From: Streptomyces sp. B21-105 | GTDB lineage: Bacteria > Actinomycetota > Actinomycetes > Streptomycetales > Streptomycetaceae | Assembly (NCBI RefSeq): GCF_036898465.1 | Contig: NZ_JARUMJ010000001.1 | Span: 6,448,001 to 6,512,000 of the forward strand | Reading direction: 5' to 3' | DNA length: 64,000 nucleotides | Part shown: piece by piece, positions 53,213-61,350 of the stretch | Position numbering within the stretch: position 1 is the first letter of the stretch | Layout: each line of letters opens with the position of its first letter | Position numbers and translations under genes: made by a program | The notes under the pieces: model-generated | What the model saw: the letters and a program-made list of their open reading frames with translations, nothing else | Databases searched by the model: none | What the model was told of the DNA's origin: nothing

Positions 53213-54689
53213 CGCACCCGGTTCTCCCGTACGCGTCCGTTTCTGTCCCTCGCCCACCGGTAACCCGCACGTGGGACTGGTCCGCACCGCCCTGTTCAAC
53301 TGGGCGTTCGCCAAGCACCACCAGGGCACCCTGGTCTTCCGCATCGAGGACACCGACGCGGCCCGCGACTCCGAGGACTCGTACCGCCAGCTCCTGGACT
53401 CGATGCGCTGGCTCGGCTTCGACTGGGACGAGGGCCCCGAGGTCGACGGCCCGCACGCGCCGTACCGCCAGTCGCAGCGCATGGACCTGTACGAGGACGT
53501 CGCGCAGAAGCTCCTGGACGCCGGTCACGCGTACCGCTGCTACTGCTCCCAGGAGGAGCTGGACACCCGCCGCGAGGCCGCCCGCGCCGCCGGCAAGCCG
53601 TCCGGCTACGACGGCCACTGCCGCGACCTCACCGAGGCGCAGGCCGAGGAGTACCGGGCGCAGGGCCGTACGCCCATCGTCCGCTTCCGCATGCCCGACG
53701 AGACGATCACCTTCACGGACCTGGTCCGCGGCGAGCTGACGTTCACCCCGGAGAACGTGCCCGACTACGGCATCGTCCGCGCGAACGGCGCCCCGCTGTA
53801 CACGCTGGTCAACCCGGTCGACGACGCCCTGATGGAGATCACCCACGTCCTGCGCGGCGAGGACCTGCTCTCCTCCACGCCCCGCCAGGTCGCCCTCTAC
53901 AAGGCGCTGACCGAGCTGGGCATCGCGAAGTCCGTGCCCGCCTTCGGCCACCTGCCGTACGTGATGGGCGAGGGCAACAAGAAGCTCTCCAAGCGCGACC
54001 CCGAGTCGTCCCTCAACCTGTACCGCGAGCGTGGCTTCCTCCCCGAGGGCCTGCTCAACTACCTCTCGCTGCTCGGCTGGTCGCTCTCGGCCGACCAGGA
54101 CATCTTCACGATGGACGAGATGGTCGCCGCCTTCGAAGTCACGGACGTCAACCCCAACCCGGCGCGCTTCGACCTCAAGAAGTGCGAGGCGATCAACGCC
54201 GACCACATCCGTCTGCTCGACGTGAAGGACTTCACCGAGCGCTGCGCCCCCTGGCTGCAGGCCCCTCTCGCCCCCTGGGCGCCGGAGGCCTTCGACGAGG
54301 CGAAGTGGCAGGCGATCGCCCCGCACGCGCAGACCCGGCTCAAGGTCCTCTCCGAGATCACCGACAACGTCGACTTCCTCTTCCTGCCCGAGCCGGTCGC
54401 CGACGAGGTGTCCTGGGCGAAGGCGATGAAGGAGGGCAGCGACGCGCTGCTCAGGACGGCCCGCGAGAAGCTCGAGTCGGCCGACTGGACCTCCGCCGAG
54501 TCCCTGAAGGAGGCCGTCCTGGCCGCCGGGGAGGCCCACGGCCTCAAGCTCGGCAAGGCCCAGGCGCCGGTCCGCGTCGCCGTGACCGGCCGCACCGTCG
54601 GCCTGCCCCTCTTCGAGTCGCTGGAAGTCCTCGGCAGGGAGAAGACCCTGGCCCGCATCGACGCGGCGCTGGCGAAGCTCGCGGCGTAA
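53205..54689 (+). CDS. gltX: Glutamyl-tRNA synthetase, non-discriminating type expected
   Basis: A 494-residue class I synthetase. The HIGH-type motif is [24 protein letters not shown] is KLSKR (in [17 protein letters not shown]), and [29 protein letters not shown] is the ABD-fold signature. In actinomycetes this enzyme charges both tRNA-Glu and tRNA-Gln, the latter being corrected by GatCAB. GTG 53205 is chosen (AAGG 9 nt upstream), overlapping the FAH gene; TTG 53196 is unlikely. tRNA-Gln and tRNA-Glu genes lie 1.2 kb downstream. Confidence 0.95.
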   Translation: MVSAPGSPVRVRFCPSPTGNPHVGLVRTALFNWAFAKHHQGTLVFRIEDTDAARDSEDSYRQLLDSMRWLGFDWDEGPEVDGPHAPYRQSQRMDLYEDVAQKLLDAGHAYRCYCSQEELDTRREAARAAGKPSGYDGHCRDLTEAQAEEYRAQGRTPIVRFRMPDETITFTDLVRGELTFTPENVPDYGIVRANGAPLYTLVNPVDDALMEITHVLRGEDLLSSTPRQVALYKALTELGIAKSVPAFGHLPYVMGEGNKKLSKRDPESSLNLYRERGFLPEGLLNYLSLLGWSLSADQDIFTMDEMVAAFEVTDVNPNPARFDLKKCEAINADHIRLLDVKDFTERCAPWLQAPLAPWAPEAFDEAKWQAIAPHAQTRLKVLSEITDNVDFLFLPEPVADEVSWAKAMKEGSDALLRTAREKLESADWTSAESLKEAVLAAGEAHGLKLGKAQAPVRVAVTGRTVGLPLFESLEVLGREKTLARIDAALAKLAA

Positions 54690-54700
54690 CGCCCGGGCAC

Positions 54701-54745
54701 GCGTGAGGGGCGGCCCCCGGGATTACCGGGTGCCGCCCCTCACGC
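54701..54745. terminator. Terminator between convergent gltX and RelE-like genes
   Basis: GCGTGAGGGGCGGC pairs with GCCGCCCCTCACGC, extended by CCCGG/CCGGG, with a 5-nt loop. Symmetric, so usable from both sides. Confidence 0.85.
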
Positions 54746-54752
54746 GGTCACC

Positions 54753-55037
54753 TCAGAGTGCGTCGGTCTCGTCGATCAGGTAGTGGGTCTCGTCGAAGAT
54801 CCAGACCACGACCACGACCATGATCGCGCCCGCCACGACGTACTCCAGCATCACACCGGGGGCGACGTATGCCTTACGGAGATTCTCGTCCGGGCCCAGC
54901 GGCGCGGTCGAGGCCTTGCGGAACGGATCCCGCGACAGTATCCGCACGGCCCGGTCGAGCTGGGCCTGGCGAGAGACCGGCAAGGTGTCGTAGGCCGCAC
55001 GCGCCTCAAGGGTGAACTGGACTCGGTACTCGCTCAT
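54753..55037 (-). CDS. RelE/ParE-like small protein without a visible antitoxin
   Basis: 94 residues: MSEYRVQFTLEARAAYDTLP then RAVRILSRDPFRKASTAPLG, LRKAYVAPGVMLEYVV and a very hydrophobic strand MVVVVVWIFDETH. The order of helices then strands, with the dP and Y-x-V positions, resembles RelE/ParE toxins (ribosome-dependent RNases or gyrase poisons). Catalytic Arg/Lys/Tyr cannot be assigned with certainty. No antitoxin-like ORF is next to it, so it may be solitary, domesticated or another fold. ATG 55037 is 36 bp from the divergent HAD gene. Confidence 0.7.
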   Translation of the reverse strand: MSEYRVQFTLEARAAYDTLPVSRQAQLDRAVRILSRDPFRKASTAPLGPDENLRKAYVAPGVMLEYVVAGAIMVVVVVWIFDETHYLIDETDAL

Positions 55038-55073
55038 GTCCTCAGTGTGCCAGCCCGCGATACCGTCGGGGAC

Positions 55074-55808
55074 ATGAGTATTCGCGCCGTGGTCTGGGAC
55101 GTTGACGACACTCTCTTCGACTACACGACCGCCGACCGCGAGGGCATGCGGGCGTATCTCACCACCGAGCGGCTGCTCGACCGGTTCGGCACGGCGGAGG
55201 AGGCCGTCGCGCGCTGGCGGGAGGTGACCGACCAGCAGTGGGCGCGGTTCTCCGCGGGCGGCATCACCTTCGAGGACCAGCGCCGCGACCGGGTACGGGC
55301 GTTCCTGGAACGGCCCGAGCTGACCGACGCGGAGACCGACGCCTGGTTCCGGCGGTACATCGCGCACTACGAGGCCGCCTGGTCGCTCTTCCCCGACGTC
55401 CTGCCCGTGCTCGACGCGCTCGCCGCCAGTCACCGCCACGCCGTGCTCTCCAACTCCAGCATCCACGTGCAGGACCACAAGCTGCGCGCCCTCGGCGTCC
55501 ACGACCGCTTCGAGGTCATCCTGTGCGCCGCTGAACTCGGCGTCTCCAAACCGGAGGCCGGCGCGTTCCTCGCGGCCTGCGAGGCCCTGTCGCTGCCCCC
55601 GCACCAGGTGGCCTACGTCGGGGACCACCCGGAGATCGACGGACGGGGCGCCGCCGACGCCGGACTGCTCTCGGTGTGGATCGACCGCTACGGTGGCACG
55701 GCGGCCGTGGAGGTGCCCGCCGGACGGCACCGGATCGTCACCCTCGCCGAACTCCCCGCCATCCTCGGCGCGGATACCCGTTTTGGAGCGCAGTCCACCT
55801 TCGGGTAA
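55074..55808 (+). CDS. HAD-superfamily hydrolase
   Basis: A 244-residue phosphatase-type protein. Motif I is VVWDVDDTLFDYT (nucleophile and acid Asp), motif II VLSNSS, motif III Lys in LGVSKPEAGAF, and motif IV VGDHPEIDGRGAADAG. The helical cap after motif I is that of subfamily IA phosphatases or haloacid dehalogenases. The substrate is unknown. A TACCGT box ending 7 nt before the ATG suggests a leaderless transcript. It is the last protein gene before the tRNA cluster. Confidence 0.92.
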   Translation: MSIRAVVWDVDDTLFDYTTADREGMRAYLTTERLLDRFGTAEEAVARWREVTDQQWARFSAGGITFEDQRRDRVRAFLERPELTDAETDAWFRRYIAHYEAAWSLFPDVLPVLDALAASHRHAVLSNSSIHVQDHKLRALGVHDRFEVILCAAELGVSKPEAGAFLAACEALSLPPHQVAYVGDHPEIDGRGAADAGLLSVWIDRYGGTAAVEVPAGRHRIVTLAELPAILGADTRFGAQSTFG

Positions 55809-55899
55809 TGTTCTTCCTGCGTCGCCGGAGAGCGGGCTGAAAGGCCGGGCACCGAAGGCGCAAACTAGAACAAGATCCCCACAGGGGCTTGCGTTCCAG

Positions 55900-55971
55900 T
55901 GGCCTATGGTGTAATTGGCAGCACGACTGATTCTGGTTCAGTTAGTCTAGGTTCGAGTCCTGGTAGGCCAG
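55900..55971 (+). tRNA. tRNA-Gln (CTG)
   Basis: 72 nt. Acceptor TGGCCTA/TAGGCCA with G73, T-arm GGTTCGAGTCC, anticodon stem ACTGA/TCAGT with loop TTCTGGT, so the anticodon is CTG. CCA is not encoded. Confidence 0.95.
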
Positions 55972-55992
55972 CTCGCAGAGCTCATCTGCAAA

Positions 55993-56065
55993 GCCCCCGT
56001 TGTGTAGCGGCCTAGCACGCTGCCCTCTCAAGGCAGTAGCGCCGGTTCGAATCCGGTCGGGGGTA
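55993..56065 (+). tRNA. tRNA-Glu (CTC), copy 1
   Basis: 73 nt. Acceptor GCCCCCG/CGGGGGT, anticodon loop CTCTCAA between CTGCC and GGCAG, anticodon CTC, T-arm GCCGGTTCGAATCCGGT. It differs from the other two copies in the anticodon stem. Confidence 0.95.
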
Positions 56066-56127
56066 CAGATCCTTCCCAGGAAGGCAGTCCGGGTCGCACC
56101 CGCTGTCTCTCATGCAGGATCGCTAGG

Positions 56128-56200
56128 GCCCCCGTTGTGTAGCGGCCTAGCACGCCGCCCTCTCAAGGCGGTAGCGCCGGTTCGAATCCGGTCGGGGGTA
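56128..56200 (+). tRNA. tRNA-Glu (CTC), copy 2
   Basis: 73 nt, same fold as copy 1 but with anticodon stem CCGCC/GGCGG. It is identical to copy 3. 62 nt separate it from copy 1. Confidence 0.95.
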
Positions 56201-56219
56201 CGATTCACAGTGATCACCT

Positions 56220-56291
56220 TGGTCTATGGTGTAATTGGCAACACTACGGTTTCTGGTACCGTCATTCTAGGTTCGAGTCCTGGTAGACCAG
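56220..56291 (+). tRNA. tRNA-Gln (CTG), second gene
   Basis: 72 nt. Acceptor TGGTCTA/TAGACCA and anticodon stem ACGGT/ACCGT differ from the first tRNA-Gln, but the loop TTCTGGT gives the same CTG anticodon. Confidence 0.94.
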
Positions 56292-56319
56292 CTCTGATCT
56301 GCGGAAACGCAGAATCTAG

Positions 56320-56392
56320 GCCCCCGTTGTGTAGCGGCCTAGCACGCCGCCCTCTCAAGGCGGTAGCGCCGGTTCGAATCCGGTCGGGGGTA
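56320..56392 (+). tRNA. tRNA-Glu (CTC), copy 3
   Basis: 73 nt, same sequence as copy 2. It is the last tRNA of the cluster and is followed by a terminator. Confidence 0.95.
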
Positions 56393-56398
56393 CCACAT

Positions 56399-56430
56399 GA
56401 AAGGCCCTCCGCTTCGGCGGGGGGCCTTTC
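56399..56430 (+). terminator. Terminator after the tRNA cluster
   Basis: GAAAGGCCCTCCGC pairs with GCGGGGGGCCTTTC (14 bp, one G-T pair) around a TTCG tetraloop, 6 nt after the last tRNA. Confidence 0.88.
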
Positions 56431-56456
56431 ACGTGCGTCCGCCGCGAGGGCGTCGC

Positions 56457-57100
56457 TCACTCGAAGCCGTACCGCCGCGCCGACTCCTCCTCCTGCGCCA
56501 GCCGGTGCAGCGCCTGCAGCATCGGCTCGACGAGGATCGCCCCCAGCACCGCCGTCTCGATACGCTCCGCCTCCGACTCCCGGTCTCCACGAAGTCCAGG
56601 TCCAGGACCGCGGCCTCGTGCATCAACCGGGCGTAGGAGAGGAGCAGTTCGGCGTCCCAGTCGTAACCGAGGCGGCGCAGCGCGGCCACCGAGACCACCA
56701 GTGACCGGTACGCGGGGGAGATCGTCGTCAGCAGGCGGGCGTTGGCCCAGCCCAGCGTGCGCAACAGGTCGTCCGTCTCCTGGTGGGCGGCGCGGACGTG
56801 CTCGTCCTCGGTGTCCGGCTCGGGAGCCTGGGGCAGCGCCCACAGGGCCGCGCCGAGGCGGATCGTGCGGCCCAGAGAGTCGTCGTCCACGTGCCCGAGC
56901 ACCTCGCGGACCGTGGCCACCGGCAGCCCGCCCACCTGGATCATGGCGCGCACCAGCCGCAGGCGGCGCAGATGCTCCTCGTCGTACTCGGCGGTCGTCG
57001 CGTTGAGCCGGCGGCCGGGCGGCAACAGGCCTTCGCGCAGGTAGTACTTGATCGTCGCCGTCGAGACTCCGCTGCGCTCGCTCAGTTCGGCCAGTCGCAT
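56457..57100 (-). CDS. MerR-family regulator with an apparent 1-nt frameshift near the 3' end
   Basis: MRLAELSERSGVSTATIKYYLREGLLPP is a standard MerR DNA-binding start (here residues 1-28), followed by HLRRLRLVRAMIQVGGLPVATVREVLGHVD and a helical effector domain. Up to residue about 172 (LMHEAAVLDLDFVET) the frame is normal; then it becomes Arg/Ser-rich nonsense running to 56429, while the adjacent frame continues sensibly as ESEAERIETAVLGAILVEPM, then LQALHRLAQEEESARRYGFE, to a stop at 56457. One base seems to be missing in a CCCGGG context at 56577-56583. ATG 57100 has AAGGGGG about 10 nt upstream. It is divergent from the DUF4188 gene over a palindromic operator. Confidence 0.8.
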
Positions 57101-57115
57101 CCCTTGCGCACCCCC

Positions 57116-57136
57116 TTGGGTAGCGTCACTATCCAA
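57116..57136. promoter_or_regulatory. MerR-type operator palindrome
   Basis: TTGGGTAG-N5-CTATCCAA is an almost perfect inverted repeat in the 38-bp gap between the divergent MerR and DUF4188 genes. It is a likely binding site for the adjacent regulator. Confidence 0.65.
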
Positions 57137-57138
57137 GC

Positions 57139-57630
57139 ATGTCCGAAGCCACCCGTACCACCGCAGACGCACGAGGCGACGTCGTCGTCCTGCTCATCGG
57201 GATGCGCGTCAACCGTTTCTGGGCCGTGCACCAGTGGGTGCCGGTGATGCTGGCGATGTTCAGAATGCTCGCCGAGCTGAAGAAGGACCCGAGCCGGGGA
57301 CTCCTGTCCCGGGTCCTGCTGACGGCTTCGCCGCGGACGTACTACATCGTCCAGTACTGGGAGTCGAAGGAGAAGCTCTACGCCTACGCGAGCGCGCCCG
57401 ACGCGTTCCACCACCGCGTGTGGGCCAGGCTCAACCGCAAGGAGCGGGAGGGGAAGGTGCGGGGGCACGTGGGGATCTGGCACGAGGCGTACGTCGTGCC
57501 GGAAGGGTCGTACGAGGCGGTCTACGGCGACATGCCGGCCTTCGGCCTCGCGGCCGCGCACGGGCAGATTCCGTTGGAGCGGCGGGGGCGATACGCGAAC
57601 GACCGTTTCGCGTACCGGTCCGCGCCGTAG
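57139..57630 (+). CDS. DUF4188 domain protein
   Basis: A 163-residue protein of the ferredoxin-like DUF4188 family: VVVLLIGMRVNRFWAVHQWVPVMLAMFRMLAEL, YYIVQYWESKEKLYAYASAPDAFHH, GHVGIWHEAYVVPEGSYEAVYGDMPAFGLA. The fold is like heme-degrading or antibiotic-biosynthesis monooxygenase domains, but activity is not established. It is divergent from the MerR gene, which probably controls it. Confidence 0.85.
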   Translation: MSEATRTTADARGDVVVLLIGMRVNRFWAVHQWVPVMLAMFRMLAELKKDPSRGLLSRVLLTASPRTYYIVQYWESKEKLYAYASAPDAFHHRVWARLNRKEREGKVRGHVGIWHEAYVVPEGSYEAVYGDMPAFGLAAAHGQIPLERRGRYANDRFAYRSAP

Positions 57631-57756
57631 GCCGTAGGGGTCGCGCCGGGCGGCGGGGCGCACGCCTCGACCCGGTTCCCGGACTCTGGGGCGGGTGGGC
57701 CCTGCCGTTCGGGAAAGGGCTGCCGCGGCGTTGAGGCCGCCCTTTTCCTCGCGGTG

Positions 57757-58473
57757 TCAGCCGTTGCGGCGCAGGGCCTCGGACAGGCGGGCCGCGGCGT
57801 CGATGACCGCCTGGGCGTGCATACGGCCCGGGTGGCGCGTCAGGCGCTCGATGGGGCCCGAGACGGAGACGGCGGCCACCACGCGGTTGGAGGGACCGCG
57901 GACCGGCGCCGAGACGGACGCGACGCCCGGCTCGCGCTCGCCGATGGACTGGGCCCAGCCGCGGCGCCGCACGCCCGACAGCGCCGTCGCCGTGAACCGG
58001 GCGCCCTGGAGGCCGCGGTGCAGGCGCTCCGGCTCCTCCCAGGCCATCAGGATCTGGGCCGAGGAGCCCGCCTTCATCGTGAGCGTGGAGCCGACCGGCA
58101 CCGTGTCCCGAAGGCCGGACAGGCGTTCCGCCGCGGCCACGCAGATGCGCATGTCGCCCTGGCGGCGGTAGAGCTGCGCGCTCTCGCCCGTGATGTCCCG
58201 CAGGTGCGTGAGCACCGGGCCGGCGGTGGCCAGCAGGCGGTCCTCGCCGGCGGCCGCGGCCAGCTCGGCGAGTCGGGGGCCGAGAATGAAACGGCCCTGC
58301 ATGTCGCGCGCGACCATACGGTGGTGTTCCAAAGCCACGGCCAGACGGTGGGCCGTGGGTCGTGCGAGTCCGGTGGCGGCGACCAAGCCTGCGAGGGTGG
58401 CCGGACCGGACTCCAGGGCGCTCAGGACAAGGGCTGCCTTGTCCAGAACGCCGACGCCGCTACTGTTGTCCAT
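57757..58473 (-). CDS. ndgR: IclR-family regulator NdgR (AreB-type), regulator of leuCD
   Basis: A 238-residue IclR protein: winged helix-turn-helix at the N-terminus (VLDKAALVLSALESGPATLAGLVAATGLARPTAHRLAVALE is the span; TGLARPTAHRLAVALEHH is the recognition part) and the C-terminal effector domain with GSTLTMKAGSSAQILMAWEEPE and VSAPVRGPSNRVVAAVSVSGP. Its divergent position to leuCD and the sequence match what I recall of NdgR/AreB, shown in Streptomyces to control leuCD and other amino-acid genes with branched-chain intermediates as effectors. ATG 58473 is the usual start (MDNSSGVGVLDKA). Confidence 0.92.
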   Translation of the reverse strand: MDNSSGVGVLDKAALVLSALESGPATLAGLVAATGLARPTAHRLAVALEHHRMVARDMQGRFILGPRLAELAAAAGEDRLLATAGPVLTHLRDITGESAQLYRRQGDMRICVAAAERLSGLRDTVPVGSTLTMKAGSSAQILMAWEEPERLHRGLQGARFTATALSGVRRRGWAQSIGEREPGVASVSAPVRGPSNRVVAAVSVSGPIERLTRHPGRMHAQAVIDAAARLSEALRRNG

Positions 58474-58666
58474 GAAACGATACTCCCGTCTCACTCTGTG
58501 AAACGCAAGTTCATTTTTCCGTGAGACGCGCAACCCTTGGACGCATGGCGGCCCGCGGACCAACGGGCCAGGCGGCGGGTGCCCGGGGAACACAGGGGCC
58601 GGTGGGCGTCGCCTCCACAAGATCTCTAGTTGGGCCGGTGCGTCATTGCCGGCCGGAGGGAAAGCG
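58474..58666. promoter_or_regulatory. ndgR-leuC divergent promoter region with IclR-type operator
   Basis: TGAAACGCAAGTTCA (58499-58513) is an imperfect palindrome with TGAA/TTCA ends. GAAACG recurs at 58474-58479, 25 bp apart, and the island to 58525 is AT-richer. These are likely NdgR sites. Confidence 0.5.
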
Positions 58667-60097
58667 ATGGGTAGGACACTCGCGGAGAAGGTCTGGGACG
58701 ACCACGTCGTCCGGCGCGCCGAGGGCGAGCCCGACCTCCTCTTCATCGATCTGCACCTCCTGCACGAGGTGACCAGCCCGCAGGCCTTCGACGGACTGCG
58801 GCAGAACGGCCGCCCGGTGCGCCGTCTCGACCTCACCATCGCGACCGAGGACCACAACACCCCGACCCTCGACATCGACAAGCCGATCGCGGACCCGGTC
58901 TCCCGGGCCCAGCTGGAGACGCTGCGCAAGAACTGCGCCGAGTTCGGCGTCCGGCTGCACCCGCTGGGCGACGTCGAGCAGGGCGTCGTGCACGTGGTCG
59001 GCCCGCAGCTGGGTCTGACCCAGCCCGGCATGACGGTCGTCTGCGGCGACTCCCACACCTCCACGCACGGCGCCTTCGGCGGCCTGGCGTTCGGCATCGG
59101 CACCTCGCAGGTCGAGCATGTGCTGGCCACTCAGACGCTGCCGCTGGTCCGCCCGAAGACCATGGCGATCACCGTCGAGGGCGAGCTGCCCGACGGCGTC
59201 ACCGCCAAGGACCTGATCCTTGCGATCATCGCCCGCATCGGCACCGGCGGCGGCCAGGGCTACGTCCTGGAGTACCGCGGCTCCGCCATCGAGAAGCTCT
59301 CGATGGAGGCCCGCATGACCATCTGCAACATGTCGATCGAGGCCGGCGCCCGCGCGGGCATGATCGCCCCCGACCGGACCACCTTCGACTACCTCGAGGG
59401 CCGCCCGCACGCGCCCAAGGGCGAGGACTGGGACGCGGCCGTCGCGTACTGGAAGACGCTGAAGACGGACGACGACGCCGAGTTCGACGCCGAGGTGGTC
59501 ATCGACGCCACCGCGCTGTCGCCGTTCGTCACCTGGGGCACCAACCCCGGCCAGGGCGCGCCGCTTTCGGCCGACGTCCCCGACCCGGCTTCGTACGAAG
59601 ACGCTTCGGAGCGCCTCGCCGCCGAAAAGGCCCTGGAATACATGGGGTTGGAGGCTGGACAGCCGCTGCGCTCCATCAAGGTGGACACCGTCTTCGTAGG
59701 TTCCTGCACCAACGGCCGCATCGAGGACCTGCGCGCCGCCGCCGAGCTCGTCAAGGGCCGCAAAGTCGCCGACGGCGTACGGATGCTGGTCGTCCCGGGC
59801 TCCGCGCGCGTCGGTCTGCAGGCCGTCTCCGAGGGTCTGGACGTGGTCTTCAAGGAGGCCGGCGCCGAGTGGCGGCACGCGGGCTGCTCGATGTGCCTCG
59901 GCATGAACCCCGACCAGCTGGCCCCGGGGGAGCGCTCGGCGTCCACCTCCAACCGCAACTTCGAGGGCCGGCAGGGCAAGGGCGGTCGGACGCACCTGGT
60001 GTCGCCGCAGGTCGCGGCCGCCACGGCCGTCCTGGGCCACCTGGCATCCCCGGCCGACCTGTCCGACGCCGAGACCCGTACGCCCGCTGGAGTCTGA
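58667..60097 (+). CDS. leuC: 3-isopropylmalate dehydratase, large subunit
   Basis: A 476-residue [4Fe-4S] aconitase-family protein isomerising 2- to 3-isopropylmalate. Cluster cysteines are in [14 protein letters not shown] and [11 protein letters not shown]; other signatures are [35 protein letters not shown] and [25 protein letters not shown] 58667 has GGAGGG 6 nt upstream. It forms leuCD with leuD 6 nt downstream, divergent from ndgR. Confidence 0.97.
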   Translation: MGRTLAEKVWDDHVVRRAEGEPDLLFIDLHLLHEVTSPQAFDGLRQNGRPVRRLDLTIATEDHNTPTLDIDKPIADPVSRAQLETLRKNCAEFGVRLHPLGDVEQGVVHVVGPQLGLTQPGMTVVCGDSHTSTHGAFGGLAFGIGTSQVEHVLATQTLPLVRPKTMAITVEGELPDGVTAKDLILAIIARIGTGGGQGYVLEYRGSAIEKLSMEARMTICNMSIEAGARAGMIAPDRTTFDYLEGRPHAPKGEDWDAAVAYWKTLKTDDDAEFDAEVVIDATALSPFVTWGTNPGQGAPLSADVPDPASYEDASERLAAEKALEYMGLEAGQPLRSIKVDTVFVGSCTNGRIEDLRAAAELVKGRKVADGVRMLVVPGSARVGLQAVSEGLDVVFKEAGAEWRHAGCSMCLGMNPDQLAPGERSASTSNRNFEGRQGKGGRTHLVSPQVAAATAVLGHLASPADLSDAETRTPAGV

Positions 60098-60103
60098 TCA
60101 GTC

Positions 60104-60697
60104 ATGGAAGCATTCATCTCGCACACCGGCCGGGCCGTCCCGCTGCGCCGCTCCAACGTCGACACCGACCAGATCATCCCTGCTCACTGGCTCAAGAAGG
60201 TCACGCGGGACGGGTTCGAGGACGGGCTCTTCGAGGCCTGGCGCAAGGACGCGGAGTTCATCCTCAACCGGCCCGAGCGGCAGGGCGCGAGCGTGCTGGT
60301 CGCCGGCCCCGACTTCGGCACCGGCTCCTCCCGTGAGCACGCCGTCTGGGCGCTGCAGAACTACGGCTTCAAGACCGTGATCTCGTCCCGCTTCGCCGAC
60401 ATCTTCCGCGGCAACTCGCTGAAGAACGGCCTGCTCACGGTGGTGATCGAGCAGAAGATCGTCGACGCGCTGTGGGAGCTCACGGAGAAGGACCCGCAGG
60501 CCGAGATCACCGTCGACCTCGAGGCCCGCGAGGTGCGCGCCGAAGGGATCACCGCCTCCTTCGAGCTGGACGAGAACTCCCGCTGGCGGCTGCTGAACGG
60601 GCTCGACGACATCTCCATCACCCTGCAGAACGAGGGTGACATCGCCGCCTACGAGTCCAAGCGCCCCTCCTACAAGCCGAGGACGCTCGAGGTCTGA
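60104..60697 (+). CDS. leuD: 3-isopropylmalate dehydratase, small subunit
   Basis: A 197-residue swivel-domain partner of LeuC. Signatures: [66 protein letters not shown] with the substrate Ser/Arg residues. Of normal length. It is translationally coupled to leuC and completes the isomerase. A perfect 33-nt palindrome lies 66 nt downstream. Confidence 0.97.
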   Translation: MEAFISHTGRAVPLRRSNVDTDQIIPAHWLKKVTRDGFEDGLFEAWRKDAEFILNRPERQGASVLVAGPDFGTGSSREHAVWALQNYGFKTVISSRFADIFRGNSLKNGLLTVVIEQKIVDALWELTEKDPQAEITVDLEAREVRAEGITASFELDENSRWRLLNGLDDISITLQNEGDIAAYESKRPSYKPRTLEV

Positions 60698-60762
60698 TTC
60701 CCGGGCCTCCCGGCTCCGGGGCGACCCTGGACAGTCGAGTTTCGGCCACCCCCGAAACCCCT

Positions 60763-60795
60763 CTGTACCCCCGATCGGTCCGATCGGGGGTACAG
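60763..60795. terminator. Perfect 33-nt palindrome after leuD
   Basis: CTGTACCCCCGATCGG and its exact reverse complement flank a single T. As RNA it would make a very strong hairpin and so a leuCD terminator, though there is no T-tract; as DNA it could bind a dimeric protein. Confidence 0.65.
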
Positions 60796-60981
60796 CTGTG
60801 TCTGCACCCGTTCGGCTCCCGATTCCCTTCGCTTCTCCTGCCAACTTCGCACGTTAGAGGGGTTGTTGCCGGGGTAGGCGCTCTGTGTGGACGTGATCGC
60901 CGGAAGCGTCCGGACGGCCGTTTGCGGCGGCAGTTGCCCCCTGAGCGGGCGACAACTCGCCCCAGATGGCACAATCTGTGC

Positions 60982-61212
60982 ATGGAACACGACGGCCAAC
61001 TCGAGCTCTATACGGCGGTCGCGAACCAGCTCAAGGAAGCGCACACAACAGTGCGCGCACTGCAAGTCCCGGAGGGCGTACGGATGGCGCTGACCCGGAA
61101 GCTGCTGGTCATCACGGCCGCGGCCAAGCACGATCTCGCCGATGCGACAAGGCGTCTGGAGCGGTTCATGGCGGACCTCGACGAGGGGCGAACGCCCGAA
61201 GAGGAGCGCTGA
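60982..61212 (+). CDS. Small conserved protein (76 aa), unknown function
   Basis: MEHDGQLELYTAVANQLKEA then VRALQVPEGVRMALTRKLLV, AAKHDLADATRRLERFMADL and an acidic end. Predicted all-helical, hydrophilic, with a possible coiled coil in the second half. There is no ribosome site, but CACAAT ends 6 nt before the ATG, so a leaderless mRNA is likely. I recall such a gene between leuD and hupS in other Streptomyces. No function is known to me. Confidence 0.75.
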   Translation: MEHDGQLELYTAVANQLKEAHTTVRALQVPEGVRMALTRKLLVITAAAKHDLADATRRLERFMADLDEGRTPEEER

Positions 61213-61350
61213 TCGCTTCCGGAGCAGCCGATTTCGTTGCGGCACAAGGGTGATTAGCCCGTTTCGTGTTTGATTTGCGGTATATATCTGCCTAACGTGC
61301 GAAAAAGCTTGAACACTTTCGTTCTGGCGAATGTCTCCGAAGGGGAAGAC

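Noticed and set aside
55900..56392. tRNA cluster as an integration site
   Set aside because: No integrase, no direct repeat of a tRNA 3' end beyond the tRNA copies themselves, and neighbouring genes look core.
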